From Formicarius rufipectus (taxonomy: Eukaryota; Chordata; Aves; Passeriformes; Formicariidae), in the NCBI GenBank assembly GCA_013399695.1, contig VXAU01001757.1, positions 686,619 to 750,618 on the forward strand: DNA of 64,000 bases, read 5' to 3'. Positions within the stretch are counted from its first letter, which is position 1. Every line of letters begins with the position of its first letter. This document shows positions 11,501 to 22,683 of the stretch, piece after piece. The notes under the pieces were generated by a model. The model made no database searches and was not told the DNA's origin. It saw only the letters and a list, made by a program, of their open reading frames with translations. The position numbers and the translations under genes were made by a program.

Positions 11501-14500
11501 CAGGCTCTGCAAAGTTTCTTTTTACTGACACTTTCAGTAAGTGTTTATTAATACCATGGATAAAAGGTGCCTGTGTTAACAGAACTGTCCCTTTGCTCCT
11601 CAGCTGGAGGAGCTGAATCTTAAAAGGAACTGCCCTGGGCACCTGCTGGAGTTACTGATGAAAGTTTTCGTTCCAGATTTTCTCAACATGCTTAAACATA
11701 AAATAGCCTCCAAACATAAAACATTAAACATAAACCCCTCCAAAGCTAGTCTGCCTTCTCTTCCTCATGAAAAAAAAAGGACAAAGAAAGTTGTTACAAT
11801 GCCTCTTGCTGCCTATGTGCCAAGTATGGTGGGCCCCTTCCCTGCGTGGAAGGCATCACATCTCGCAGCAGTGGGACCTCCTTTGGTCCACCCCCCACTT
11901 CTTGTGGGTGCCCAGAGTATCCTTTGGAATGCATCTTTGTCTTGGGCAATTATTAGAGTCATTTAAAAATCAGTCTTGCTTGGAGAGAAACCTGGGCCCT
12001 GATTGCTTGTGCTGCCCCAAAAGGTGAAGACCTGCTCCAGAGGTTGTGTGCGCCCCCAACCCAGCTGGGGGACTGTGGCAGCCACCTGAGGAGCATCTGC
12101 TGCTTCCAGGAGATGCAGAGCTTTCCTCTGCCTCTGGCTGGGGGAGAATGTGCTTCCCAGCTTTTTTATATTGAATTATGGATTGATTGCACAACTGCTG
12201 TTGGCATCCCTGTGCTTTTGTTCTGTCTTCCTTCCCAGTGGAAGATGGTCTGCTGTAAATGAGAGGGAAAGGAAGGATGAGTTCCTACCATAGCCATTCT
12301 ATGCTGGACTGAGCTTTGCTGACTCTGCCTGGGCTCAGTGGGGAGGCAAAGCTGCAGCTCCCTCCACACAGCAGTGAAGGACCTGGTTCCATGGCAGCTA
12401 CACCTGGTGTGAAGAAACTGGGTTATGTCCTTGCAACAAAAAAAAGAGAGCTGTGTTTTGCAGTGAGATCAGCCAAGAGATCCAACCCTGCAGCTCATAC
12501 CGTGGAGGGATGGAGGTTGGCACAGCCCCCACCAGCTCACCTCCCTTCAGTGCAGGTTTCAGCAGCTGATGCTGCTGAAGCAGATGTGTTATCACCTAGT
12601 CTGTGATCTCTGTACTAAGCAAAAAATGGCTTTCCAGCAGCCTGAAGTTGGCCATTCCCTTTTCTTCTCACAGGCAGCATGAGCACACCCAGGACCTGGG
12701 GCAGTGATGGCTGGGGGTGACAAACCCTCCTCTCCTGTACCCACAGAGCTCTTGGGGTGGGTAGTTCAGTGGATGTTCAATGCCAAGCTGGGTCCAGGGT
12801 GGTCTGGGAGGAGGAGGTTGGAGGTCACATCCATTCCTGCCCAAGCTGAAGTTGTCGCTGAGAGCATGAGGAGTTAATTGCAGTGGTCTGGGAGAAGAGG
12901 AGCTATTTTATCTGCAGGCAAGGTCCAGAGGGAAGAAGGCTCTGGAAGGCTGCATGCCTTGCAGCATTGTATTTTAGTTTTAACCAACTTAATTGTGTCA
13001 GACAAATGTGCAGGCAGGAGGCAGCTCCTGTAGCTGGGCAGATTAGTTCCTTGCAAGCTGGATGAAATCCCTGCTCTGCAGCATCCCTGGGAGTGCAGGG
13101 TGGGATGACCCAGCGACAACTACTGTGTGCAGAAAAGCTCTTGGGTGGACAGCGGGCAAGCCTTGCCTTCATTAGTGGAGCAGAGGAGTCCTCTGCATTC
13201 TTCACCTGGGCTTTTGGCCTGAAGATTTGCCCTTCTTGACTTGCAGTTTATAACTGTCTCAGAAATGAAGGCACAGAGGGAGCAGGTCTGTGGTGATTCC
13301 TTCCTGAGTTGCTCTATCCTTAAGGAATCCAGTGGCTGCGATCTGCATTTTACTGGTGTTCCCTGCCAGGAAGTTTTTATGTGTTAATTCAAGCAAGGAG
13401 AAATCACTGGTATGGTTTAACTTCCCAGCATACAGCTCCCCTGCCTGTGGGGTGCTGCCTGACTGCCCTGGGTGATGGTCAGAGCTGGTTCTCTCCGAGG
13501 TCTCCCTCAGAGGAGTCTGCAACCTGTCACTGGGAGCTGTGCTGGGATGTCATAAAGGGGGGGGGGGGCATCCAAACTCATCCTCCAGCTCCTCTCCTAA
13601 CCCCTGTTTTCTTGCTGGTTGTTCATGCAGCACAACCTGACAGCCCAAACACAAGCTGTTGGAAGGATGGTCCTTGCTCAGGGTTTTCTCCACAGCCCCT
13701 TACAGCTCGTTCATGAACTGCAACTCCCCAAAGCACTGAGCAAAGTTGGAGAGTTTAATTACTTTTTGCAGGAATCTGAGCACACAGAGCCCTTCAGCAG
13801 ATGATTATATTTCATATTATTCATGCTGCTCCTTTTAATCCCTCTCTCTGCTAGGGCATGGGAGATAGAGGCTGCAATTGGAAGCTGCTGCTCAACTCCC
13901 AGCCCCATCCCGTGTGAGGTGTCCTGATCTTTGACTGAAAGCATTTTGCTGGCAAAACGGTTTCATTTCCTGGGAGGTGCCACACAAGTTCGTCTGGCAG
14001 GAGGGCACAGCCTGCCAGGGCTGCCGAGCTCTGGGGGGGAGATCTTTGCCAAAGTTACTTTTCATCCTGTTTATCGCTCAGCCTCGGGTTGGGTTGTCCG
14101 TGTCACATGCTGGGTGGTAAAAAATACGGAGATTTTCAAACAGAAACATGGAATATTTATTGCTTGCAGACGTTTGTGGAAATATTAGTGGGAAAATCTA
14201 ACCAACTAAAGTAAAATGCCGACAAAACTATTTTTAAATTAATTAAAAGGCTTGGATCCTTCCCTCCCCCCCCCCAAACTGCAGAGGTTTTAAGCCTCAA
14301 GCATTTACTTTTGTCTATTTGAAGTTACTGTAGCTTCTTGTATCATAAACATTTTAGGGCCACATTCCACTTTGTACACAGTCTGCTTCGTCAGAGGCCC
14401 GGAGGGTTTGTCTGCCTATGGAAATTTATTGTTGTATGGGGCTGAATAATTCCTGGGCTGCAGCTGTGCAACCCCTCCTGCACGGCTTCCTGCCTTGTAA

Positions 14501-16494
14501 CCTGCATCTTAATGACTCCAGGACCACTCCTGCTTCTCCTGACATCTCCTGGTCCCATCCACAGCAGCTCCTCAGGTGTTGTGCCCCAGCTGTGCTGTGA
14601 CATGGGCATCTCTCAGTGCAGGAGGAATACAAAGTTTAATGAGAATCCATATTTTATTTTTTTTTGTTTCTTTCCCCTCATGTTTGCAGGGCTTTATCCT
14701 TTAGTCTTCCACTTGTGAGTCTGACTTTTAAAGCATGTTTGCTGGGGAATGGGAGGGCTCCAAGCTCCCTGTCCTGGTTGCTGCCTTGTTTAGCATCAAA
14801 AAGGAAGAGAAAGCAACAAAATTCCTCAGTATGGATGAGCTTACAGGAACTCCTCAGAAGCCAAATGCCTGTATGTTCATTGCAGGTGCAGGGAAGGAAT
14901 AAAAATAACTAATCTCAGGGAGGGAGCAGCCTTTACAATTGGGGAGGGGCTGAGGGTGGGTGTGCTGAGGGACAGAGGACTGCGAGCTGTGCTGGGGGTG
15001 ATGCTCCATCCCTTTAGAATGGCAGAAGAGTGACAGAGTTAGGGCTGAGCTGGAGTTTGGCTGAAGCCCCAACCCTGCCTGCTTCGTGCTGATGAAAAGT
15101 GCTTTTTGGTGACCCCAAGAGTTGGGACCTTGGCTTTGTACTTTTTTCCCAGTGATAAGAGGGAGATTTAATCTGATTTAATTTTCCTCAACAAATATGT
15201 TTAATCTTTTAATGACATTACAAGTGATGTATGAGCATTGAGACATTCTTGTATTTTTCCCCTTGTTGACCCATAAAACCCTTTTATTGGAATAACACAA
15301 GTGGCTCATGGAAAGCTCTTAACAGTATTAATGTGGATGTTGTTGTTCTCTTCACCACCAGCACACCTGAGTCTGCAGTGCCCACAGCTTGATGGAGTCT
15401 GTAAGTGCCCTGAATCTGGTGCACTCAGAAATAAAATGCATGCAAAATAACAGAAGACACTCCTATGTGTATATAAAAATTTTTTTGAGTAGGCAGAGGT
15501 ACTCTGGCTTTGCACTGTAGCCTCAAGTGAGAGTAAATTACAGGTCTGAGCACTTCAATGCACCTTCGTGACGCAGGAGTTGACTATTATTTTGTGCCGA
15601 GTGGTGTCTGGATGGGGATGAGTCCTGGGACTTGGCAGAACTCCTCTCTTCAGGAGGTTACAGTGCATCAGCTCTACTCTGATCCTGCTGTTGCAGGAGC
15701 TCTCTGCCCATGGCAGATGTTCCTCAGCTCCCTGTTGGAGAGCTCAGGCAGGCTGGCGGGGAAGGTGGGAGGCCGGAGCATCCCTACCCTGGGATAACAA
15801 CAGCTCCTGCACTCTCACCAGCAGTGGAATTGCATCCAGGTGGGCAGTGCTGGAGCTGAACACAGATACCAGTCCAGGGCTGGACTGGACCACACTGAGA
15901 TGGTGCATTGGAGGTGTGGAAGGGATGGGCTGGAGCTCAGTAAATTGTTTTACAAGGGCTGTATAAAGCAGGACCTTCTCTTCTAGCAGTCAGCTCATGG
16001 ATACTCTCATTATCCCGTGCTGGGACAGCACAGTCCTGACCTTCAGCCCATTGCTGGGGGAGGTTTGGCTCATCAGTGAGTTGTACTGAGGGGATGAAGT
16101 GTCTTCTCAGGGGTAAGAGAAAGAGCCTGTTGAGAGGCAGGAGGGAAAGGAAGAGCAGTGGTGCAGCACAGCTGTGCCTTTGGCTGGAATAAGAGAAAAT
16201 TCCCAGTGGAAAACGCTGAGCCTCACTCTGCAAGGCGGATTTGTGTGTTGGGGGGGAGAACTGGAGCCTCCACCATCCCCAAGCAGTGGAAATGAGGAGA
16301 AAATCAGAACTGTCAGGCTGGCTCAGAACAAAGCTTCACCCATCCAAGACTGGCCAGAAGAAGATGCCAGGAGGGCATGGCATAATCCTGACTTTTTGCA
16401 GCCAACATTTCAGGGACTTTCCCACCAGGATGCTTCCTCCAGATCCCTGTGTTTAACAGCTACCAGCAGACCTGTCCTCCGTGAGCTTTTCCAG

Positions 16495-16625
16495 TCCTCC
16501 TTTGAAGCTGTAGGTATTTCTGGCAGCCAGAACATCCCCTGACAATGAGCTCCACAATTTAATTACAAGGGGAAAGGAAATGACCTTGGATAGATTTTTA
16601 AACCTGCTGCCTGATCCCTTTATTC
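16495..16625. mobile_element. Probable ancient CR1-like fragment
   Basis: The stretch gagctccacaatttaatta followed by the ttttaaacctgctgcctg segment recalls an old interspersed repeat 3' region found in birds and other sauropsids. It is diverged, and no terminal repeats are seen. The assignment rests on memory of the family only. Confidence 0.35.
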
Positions 16626-17012
16626 CTGTGCTGTCAGGAATATGGTGCCTGGAGAGGGATTGAGAAGGGGAAATGAGAGAGAAGGGAGTAGGGCTTGAGT
16701 TTGGGAATGAAGTGTGGGGGTGGGGGGTGAAACTGCTAAATTAGTACCAAACTAGAGCCTTTGCAGCAGTGGGATGCTGTTGTGTGCAGGGGATGGAGTG
16801 GCTTCATCCTCTCTGTGGAGGTGAAGGGAACATCGAGTTGGGGCTGGCTTTGGGAGGCCAGGCTGGTGTGAAGGGATGAGGGTATAAACCCAGGGTAACT
16901 GCAGTGTTCTGTAATCAAGAAGGAAGTGTCTCCATGCTTGGGTTGGGCTCACCTTACATGCAGGTGAGGGATGGAGCAGGTGGGGATGTCTGGCTTTGCC
17001 CCTGCCAACAGA

Positions 17013-17150
17013 TGGTGGTGGAGTTCCCATCCCTGGCGGTGTTAAAGGACGTGGCACTCGGTGCTCTGGTCTGGTTGACAAGGTGGTGGTCGGTCAGAGG
17101 TTGGACTCTGGGATCTTGGGGGTCTTTTCCAAGCTTAATGATTCTGTGAA
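17013..17150 (+). mobile_element. CR1 LINE 3' fragment
   Basis: It has the typical avian CR1 3' end: 'gttcccatccctggcggtgtt', then a 'ttgacaaggtggtggtcggtc' type segment, 'gtcttttccaagcttaatga' and a terminal 'ttctgtga'. It is truncated at the 5' end, as most CR1 copies are, and has no coding capacity. Confidence 0.85.
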
Positions 17151-20100
17151 GTGACAGGAGATGCCCCTTGCCTGTCATTGTTCATGCTGGTTTAAATCCA
17201 GCAGGATACTTGTGGGGTGTCTGGGAGATGAAGTTCATGTTGGACTGTGTGTTGGCTCCAGTGCTGCTGAGGCTGTGCTGTGACCCAAAACCTCAGCAGT
17301 TCCCCCAGATTAGATACATTTTTTTTCCCTCATGTTGTCCAGAGAACAGAGAATGTCTGTCTCCTTGGGGATGCTTTTTGCAGCAGGACAATAAATAGCA
17401 TCTCTGGAACTTCACTTGCTCTTACAGCTGCACATTCTTATAACAAAAATTGTGACTCTTGGATTTTCCATACTGGCTCCCAGAGAGCAGGTGAGTTTGT
17501 TCAGGATTTGCACCGTTCCAGGATATCCCCAGCAAATCTGGTTTCATGGAGACCTTCGTGCTTTTCACAGTGTTGGCTCCTTCAGCCCTTTGTAAATATT
17601 TCACCCATTTTTAAATTATTCATTCACTAAGTGGCTTGGAGGGGAGAAGGAATCACGCTTAAAATATGTGTGAGGACCTAAAACACTGTAAAGCTGAAAG
17701 GAGGTGAAGAAAATCACTGGAGAAAGGATTTTTACACCGGAACAAACCCTGTTTGAGCACCAGGAGGTGATGGGAGATGAAGGACCGTGGTGTCACCGTG
17801 GACCTGGTGCAGGCTGAGGCGGTGCTGGGGTTTGCAGAGCTGGGTTTGGCCTTGGGGTGGGATTTGGGGGCTGAGATCCCTGTTGGGGGGCTGACACTGA
17901 GCTTGAGGTGGCCACACCGAGGGGTCACGGGGTACCTGAGAACATGGAGGTTCTTGCTTTTGTCAGTGCTGTTTACAGCCATGCTCTGCACCCAGGGCAA
18001 TAAAGCATAGAAATACCTGTTCTCTGGTTTATTAGTGACCTATGGCTTTTGCATAATAATCATTAATTAATTGGAGATTGGGGCTAACTGAAATTGCAGA
18101 TTGAGTGTCCCACAGAGCAGTGTGACCCTGGCTGTACCAAAGTGGGAATCTTTCCTTTCACTCCACCTGCCTCTCAGCAACAAAAAGTGAAGTTTAAATG
18201 TTGTTAGTAAGGGAATGGTGTTTGGGTTTGTTGTTTGGAGGGGTAACTGTGCAGTTTTATGGTGCCTCTGCTCTGGGACCTCAAAACGTTATCAGGCTGC
18301 TAATTAATTAAAGCCTGTCAGTGCCCTCACAAGCAGAGGTGGTCAGGGCTTTATCAGTGGTAACCACATGCTTTGAGCTGTCGTGTGGTGCTTTGTGGGG
18401 AAGGAAGGGGAACCTCGATGGCTTAGCAATGGGAAACAGGCAGAGACAGGCAGGGCTTGCAGGCCCTGGGGCTGGGTGGACACCTTGAGATGGGGAAACT
18501 GAGGCAGAGCAAGGCTGAGTCACTGCACCAGGTTGGGAACAGTCAGAGCTTGGGCTCAGTGCCCCATCCCTGAGAAGTCTTTGCCCTTGGCTCTTCTTGC
18601 TGAAGGTATTATCCCAACCTCAGCACAACACCTGCAGCTGTGGCTGCGCAGCCAGAAGCAGGACAGCCTCGGGGTTCATCCACCCCTGCTCAGTCCTTTG
18701 TGCTCCCAGGAGCTCTCAGTGAGGTGTTTTTGAAGGTTACCTTCAAAAGCAAAACATTTGCTTGAGAAAACTGAATAAAGGCTCCAAAAAGCCCAGGATG
18801 TGGCTGGGAGCCAGGACACTGTTCCCAAATTTTCCTCTACAGTGCTCATCATCTGTGCAACGTTCTCAGGGTCCGGGGCAGATGTTTGTTATCTGGCTGA
18901 AGGGTCGTTGTCGCCTTCTCGAGCCTGGGGACAACAAAGTGTCCTTTAAATTAGGCCTCGGGTTTTCATAGTCTGGTTCATCATCATGTCAGGCCTCCAC
19001 CTCCACGCTGTGCCAGGGGATGGGTTTCAGTGCTGTGTCTGGAATCTGAAATCTGTGTCTGGATCTCCCCCGGCTCGACCTCAGGGGCTTCAGGGTGTTT
19101 TTGGGTTGCATCAGCCAGGCAGAGGTGTGGGGGCATTCAGGGCAGATCAGGGACTTTCATCCCTCCTCAAGGGTCTCTGGGGTGCTTGGGGTGGGGACAG
19201 GGCTTGCAAGGAGAAAACCCTTTTGGGACACATCTTCTGGATTTGCCTTATTGTGCATTTGGGGGTGACTCTGTGGCCCCTGCAGCAGATGGGCTCATCT
19301 CTGTGCCCCCCATCACCACAGAGCCAGCCCTCCCTGGCACTGCCAAGGCAGCTGAAGCTGGTGTTCCACCAGCCCCTCAACAAAAAGCTGCTTTTGCTGG
19401 TGTTACTTTGGATTATTGCAGCATTTCTTGCCTTCCTGAGGAGCCAGCGTTGCAGAGCTGGTGGTATCTGCATGGCCATTGAGTTCCACTGCTGAGGCTG
19501 AGCTGCCTCCAGGTTTTGACCTCACTTGGGGCAATTTTGATGGGCAAAGGCCTGTAGAAAGAGGAAGAAAAAATGGCACTGGGAAGTTGCTGTGTGTGTT
19601 TTAGGAAAGCTTTCCCAAAGTGTCTCAGCACGCAGACAGTCCTGATGCCGGAAGGAAAACCCCATTTGGGAGCTGGTGCCATTGCCAAGATCAACCCCAA
19701 AGCTGCCTTTTCCAGCAAGGCTGTTTGTGTTTGGAGCCCTTGGATCAGTCAGCAGGACCTGCATGGATTCTGCTTTCACCTCCTGCTTCTGCCCAGCTCC
19801 TGAGGGGCTTCTGTGAGTAGTGATGACATTCACAGTGAGTTGCACCATGGTTTGGCAATTGCAAACTCCAGGAATCTTCCCTGGAAGACTGAGGTCCTTT
19901 GGTGAAAGGCAGGAGAAATGTGAACCTCTTGCCCAAAATATGCAGCTCCTCTTCTCTGACTGCTGGTTTTCCCTTCTTTGTCATGGCTGATTTTCTTGCT
20001 GTCAGTGTCCCTTCCCCCTTGTCCTCTGTGCCCTAGTGCAAACGTGGCCACAAAACCAAGTCCATAAAGCTGCTACAGCCCAGCCCTGCCTTGCCCAGGG

Positions 20101-22264
20101 CCTTTCATGCTCTCACAGAGGATGAGGTGATGCCATTGGTACTGCCTGTGTCCTCCTGACAGCTCCTGGTGAGCCACATCCATTGGTGCTGGTTTGCTGG
20201 GTGAAGGGGGCAGGAGCAGAGCAGTGTTTAGGAGTGGTCCCACCAACATGGGGGAGCTGTTCCCCATCACATCCACTTTGGAGGGGAATTTGACTTGCTG
20301 CTTCCATTGCTTCCTGACTGAAGGGTTTCCTCTCTCAGCCAGAGCATGGGGATGGGCTCGGGTGGCTCTGGCTGGGATGCTTCTCCAGCACAGGGGTGGT
20401 CTCCACGTGGAGCAGCTCATCCCCTTGAGTGGGATCTGCCCTCCCAGTGCCTCCCATGCTGTTAGAAGGGATCTGATGCTTGTCTTTCTTTCCTTAATCA
20501 AGTCTGGCAGGTCTAATGGCACTGCAGTAATGAGCTATGAAAGGGAAATTTGTTTTGAGGAGTGTTTGACAAACTCCAAAGTGGTTTTGCTCAACAGGTT
20601 TTCACAGTGTCTGTTGGCAGGGGAGGCCCAAGTGCCCAAGTCGATATGGGTCTGCTTGGATCACTGAGCTGGGAATTTGGTTCATTGTGTGAAGTGGCTG
20701 CTGAAGTGGATAATTGTGGATCTGGAGGTGTTTGTCCTATTTGCTGGTTTGGATTGAAGGAACTTTTAGGTGCAATTTTGCAGGTGTATAGGGACAACAT
20801 TACTTCTGTGGGGACCCTGTGATAGAGTAACAGAGCTAAATAACTCATATTTCTTTGTGTGTTGGAAGAAAATGGATGACAGGGAAAAGCACTGGGAGAT
20901 GTTTAACAGCCAGCTGCTCCAGCATGGTCCCTTTTTGGGGAGAATAGGATCCTTCCTACATGGCTTGTAGCTCTCCTTGAAAAGTCACTGCTGTCATGAG
21001 GGAGATCTTACGGCTTGTGTCTCCAAAGATACGCTTAGGTCTTCAGCATGGTTTGATTTCAGCAGGTTACTCACAGATCTATCTGGTCACTGGGTTTTCA
21101 GTGTGTGTTTGGATCTGTGCACCTGCTGAGACCCTTTCCATTGGATTGGGGCACAGGAGTGTTAGATAATCTAAAATACTTGTGCTGCTGCAGACAATTA
21201 GTGCTAGGTCTTCTTGACATGACTTGAGCTTTAAGTCAAGCTTTCTTGGGATGGGGACCTGGCCTCTCCCCTCTCCTTGAAGTGCCCTGAATGCTGGCCC
21301 TTCTCAGGGAATTACAAACACCAGCAGTTGCATAAAGCCCCTGATGCTTTATGCACTATTTCTGCAAATAATCCTTGTTTATAATTCACTCTTGGCAGAG
21401 AAAGACTTTAAATTTTTAAGGCACTAAATATTTTGCAATGAAAAAAACGGAGATAAAGCTCTTGGCAGAAACAAATTGCTGGAGAGAGGTTGTTCTCTTC
21501 AGTGTGTTTGGGCTTTAAAGGATTATGAGAAATAATATGCAGGGGGACTGGGAATTCATCACTTGATCAAAAGATTTGCTTCTTTCTTAAAAAAGCAGCT
21601 GCTCAGTGTGTGCTTTCCAGAACCCCTGTAAATACAGTGTCCCCAGAGCTGTCCCTGCTCACCTGTTGTGGGTTAGGGGGTGGAGGTCTCTGTGCCCACA
21701 GCTCCACCACCCTGGATTTTAAAGCTGTTTTCACATGCTCAGTGCTTCCCCGAGGGCTCGTTTTCAGGGGTGCTTGGAGCTCCTCCACTTGCCCAGTCAG
21801 GGCACTCTGTTTCCCTTCCTCTGGAATGGGAGATGCTGGTTCCAGTTCCTTGTGTTGGCATGTCCTGTGCCATAATGACCAGCCTGCTGGTAGACCAGGG
21901 GTTTTCCAGAGGTGTGACATGGAGAATCTTATATGATTGTGCCGCCTGTTGCTGATTTTAACCCAACATTAACACACCTGGTGCTTCTGGAGTCATGGAA
22001 CCAGACAGCCATGAGGGTGGATACGTGTGTTTGTACATACAGACATCATATACAGCTACATATTTATATGTGACATTATATGTATTTTATGTAGTTGTAC
22101 CTGTAATCTTCTTGCTTTTCTTTGGGAGAGAGATTTGAATAATGAACCATGGGGTTTCAAACCCCAGTGTGTTCCCAACACCTCTTTATCATCTCAACAT
22201 TTTAAAGCAAAGATCATCCTTACAGTGACCATGTTTCCAACCTGTTTCCATGTTTCCACACAAA

Positions 22265-22461
22265 GGGAGTGGGCAGGCCCTGGCACAGGCTGCCCAGAGA
22301 AGCTGTGGCTGCCCCATCGCTTGGAAGTATCCAAGGCCAGGTTGGACAGGGCTTGGAGCGACCTGGGCTGGTGGAGAGTGTTTCTTCCCATGGCAGGGGC
22401 ATTGGAACAAGACGAGCTTTGAGTTCCCTTCCCACCCAAGCCACCTATGACCCTGTGATTG
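22265..22461 (+). mobile_element. CR1 LINE 3' fragment next to MEGF9 exon 2
   Basis: It contains 'ggcacaggctgcccagagaa', 'aaggccaggttggacagggc', 'cctgggctggtggagagtg' and a terminal 'ctatgaccctgtgatt', all CR1 3' hallmarks. It ends about 20 bases before the exon 2 acceptor at 22481, so the branch-point region is likely CR1-derived. Confidence 0.9.
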
Positions 22462-22481
22462 TGTTTCCCTTTGCCTTGCAG

Positions 22482-22683
22482 GAGACCTGTGCAACTGCAG
22501 CTCCGTGGGCAGTGTTGGCGTGGCCGGATGCAACCGCACGACGGGGCAGTGCCGCTGCCTCACCGGGTACGCGGGGCCGCGCTGCGAGAGCTGTGCCCAC
22601 GGATTCCACCCCCAGCAGGGCACCCAACAGTGCCAGCCCTGTGCCTGCAACCCCTCTGGATCCAGCAGTGCACTCTGTGACCA
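22482..22683 (+). CDS. MEGF9: MEGF9 exon 2: laminin EGF module 1 and start of module 2
   Basis: The acceptor is ttgccttgcag and the donor is CCA|gtgagtaagg. The exon opens with the last two bases of a split codon and closes with two bases (ca), completed by the c that opens exon 3 to give His. It encodes a full module (DLCNCSSVGSVGV... to ...GTQQCQP) and the first part of the second (CACNPSGSSSALCD). N-glycosylation sequons NCS and NRT are visible. The third base of many codons is G or C, unlike the flanking introns. A CR1 fragment ends about 20 bases before the acceptor. Confidence 0.95.

Larger units (their letters stand above)
1..22481 (+). other. MEGF9: MEGF9 intron 1 (3' part)
   Basis: No exon with laminin-EGF coding or a convincing gene is seen in these 22 kb. 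Open frames are short, overlap on both strands and show no family signature. Contents that can be named are listed separately: a 60-bp minisatellite, the 173-bp duplication around an N, a CT-rich run, a possible MEF2 site, an old CR1-like stretch and two CR1 fragments. Homopolymers include a G12 run at 13557-13568 and a C10 run at 14266-14275. Exon 1 is inferred to lie upstream because nothing here encodes a signal peptide in the right phase. Confidence 0.85.
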
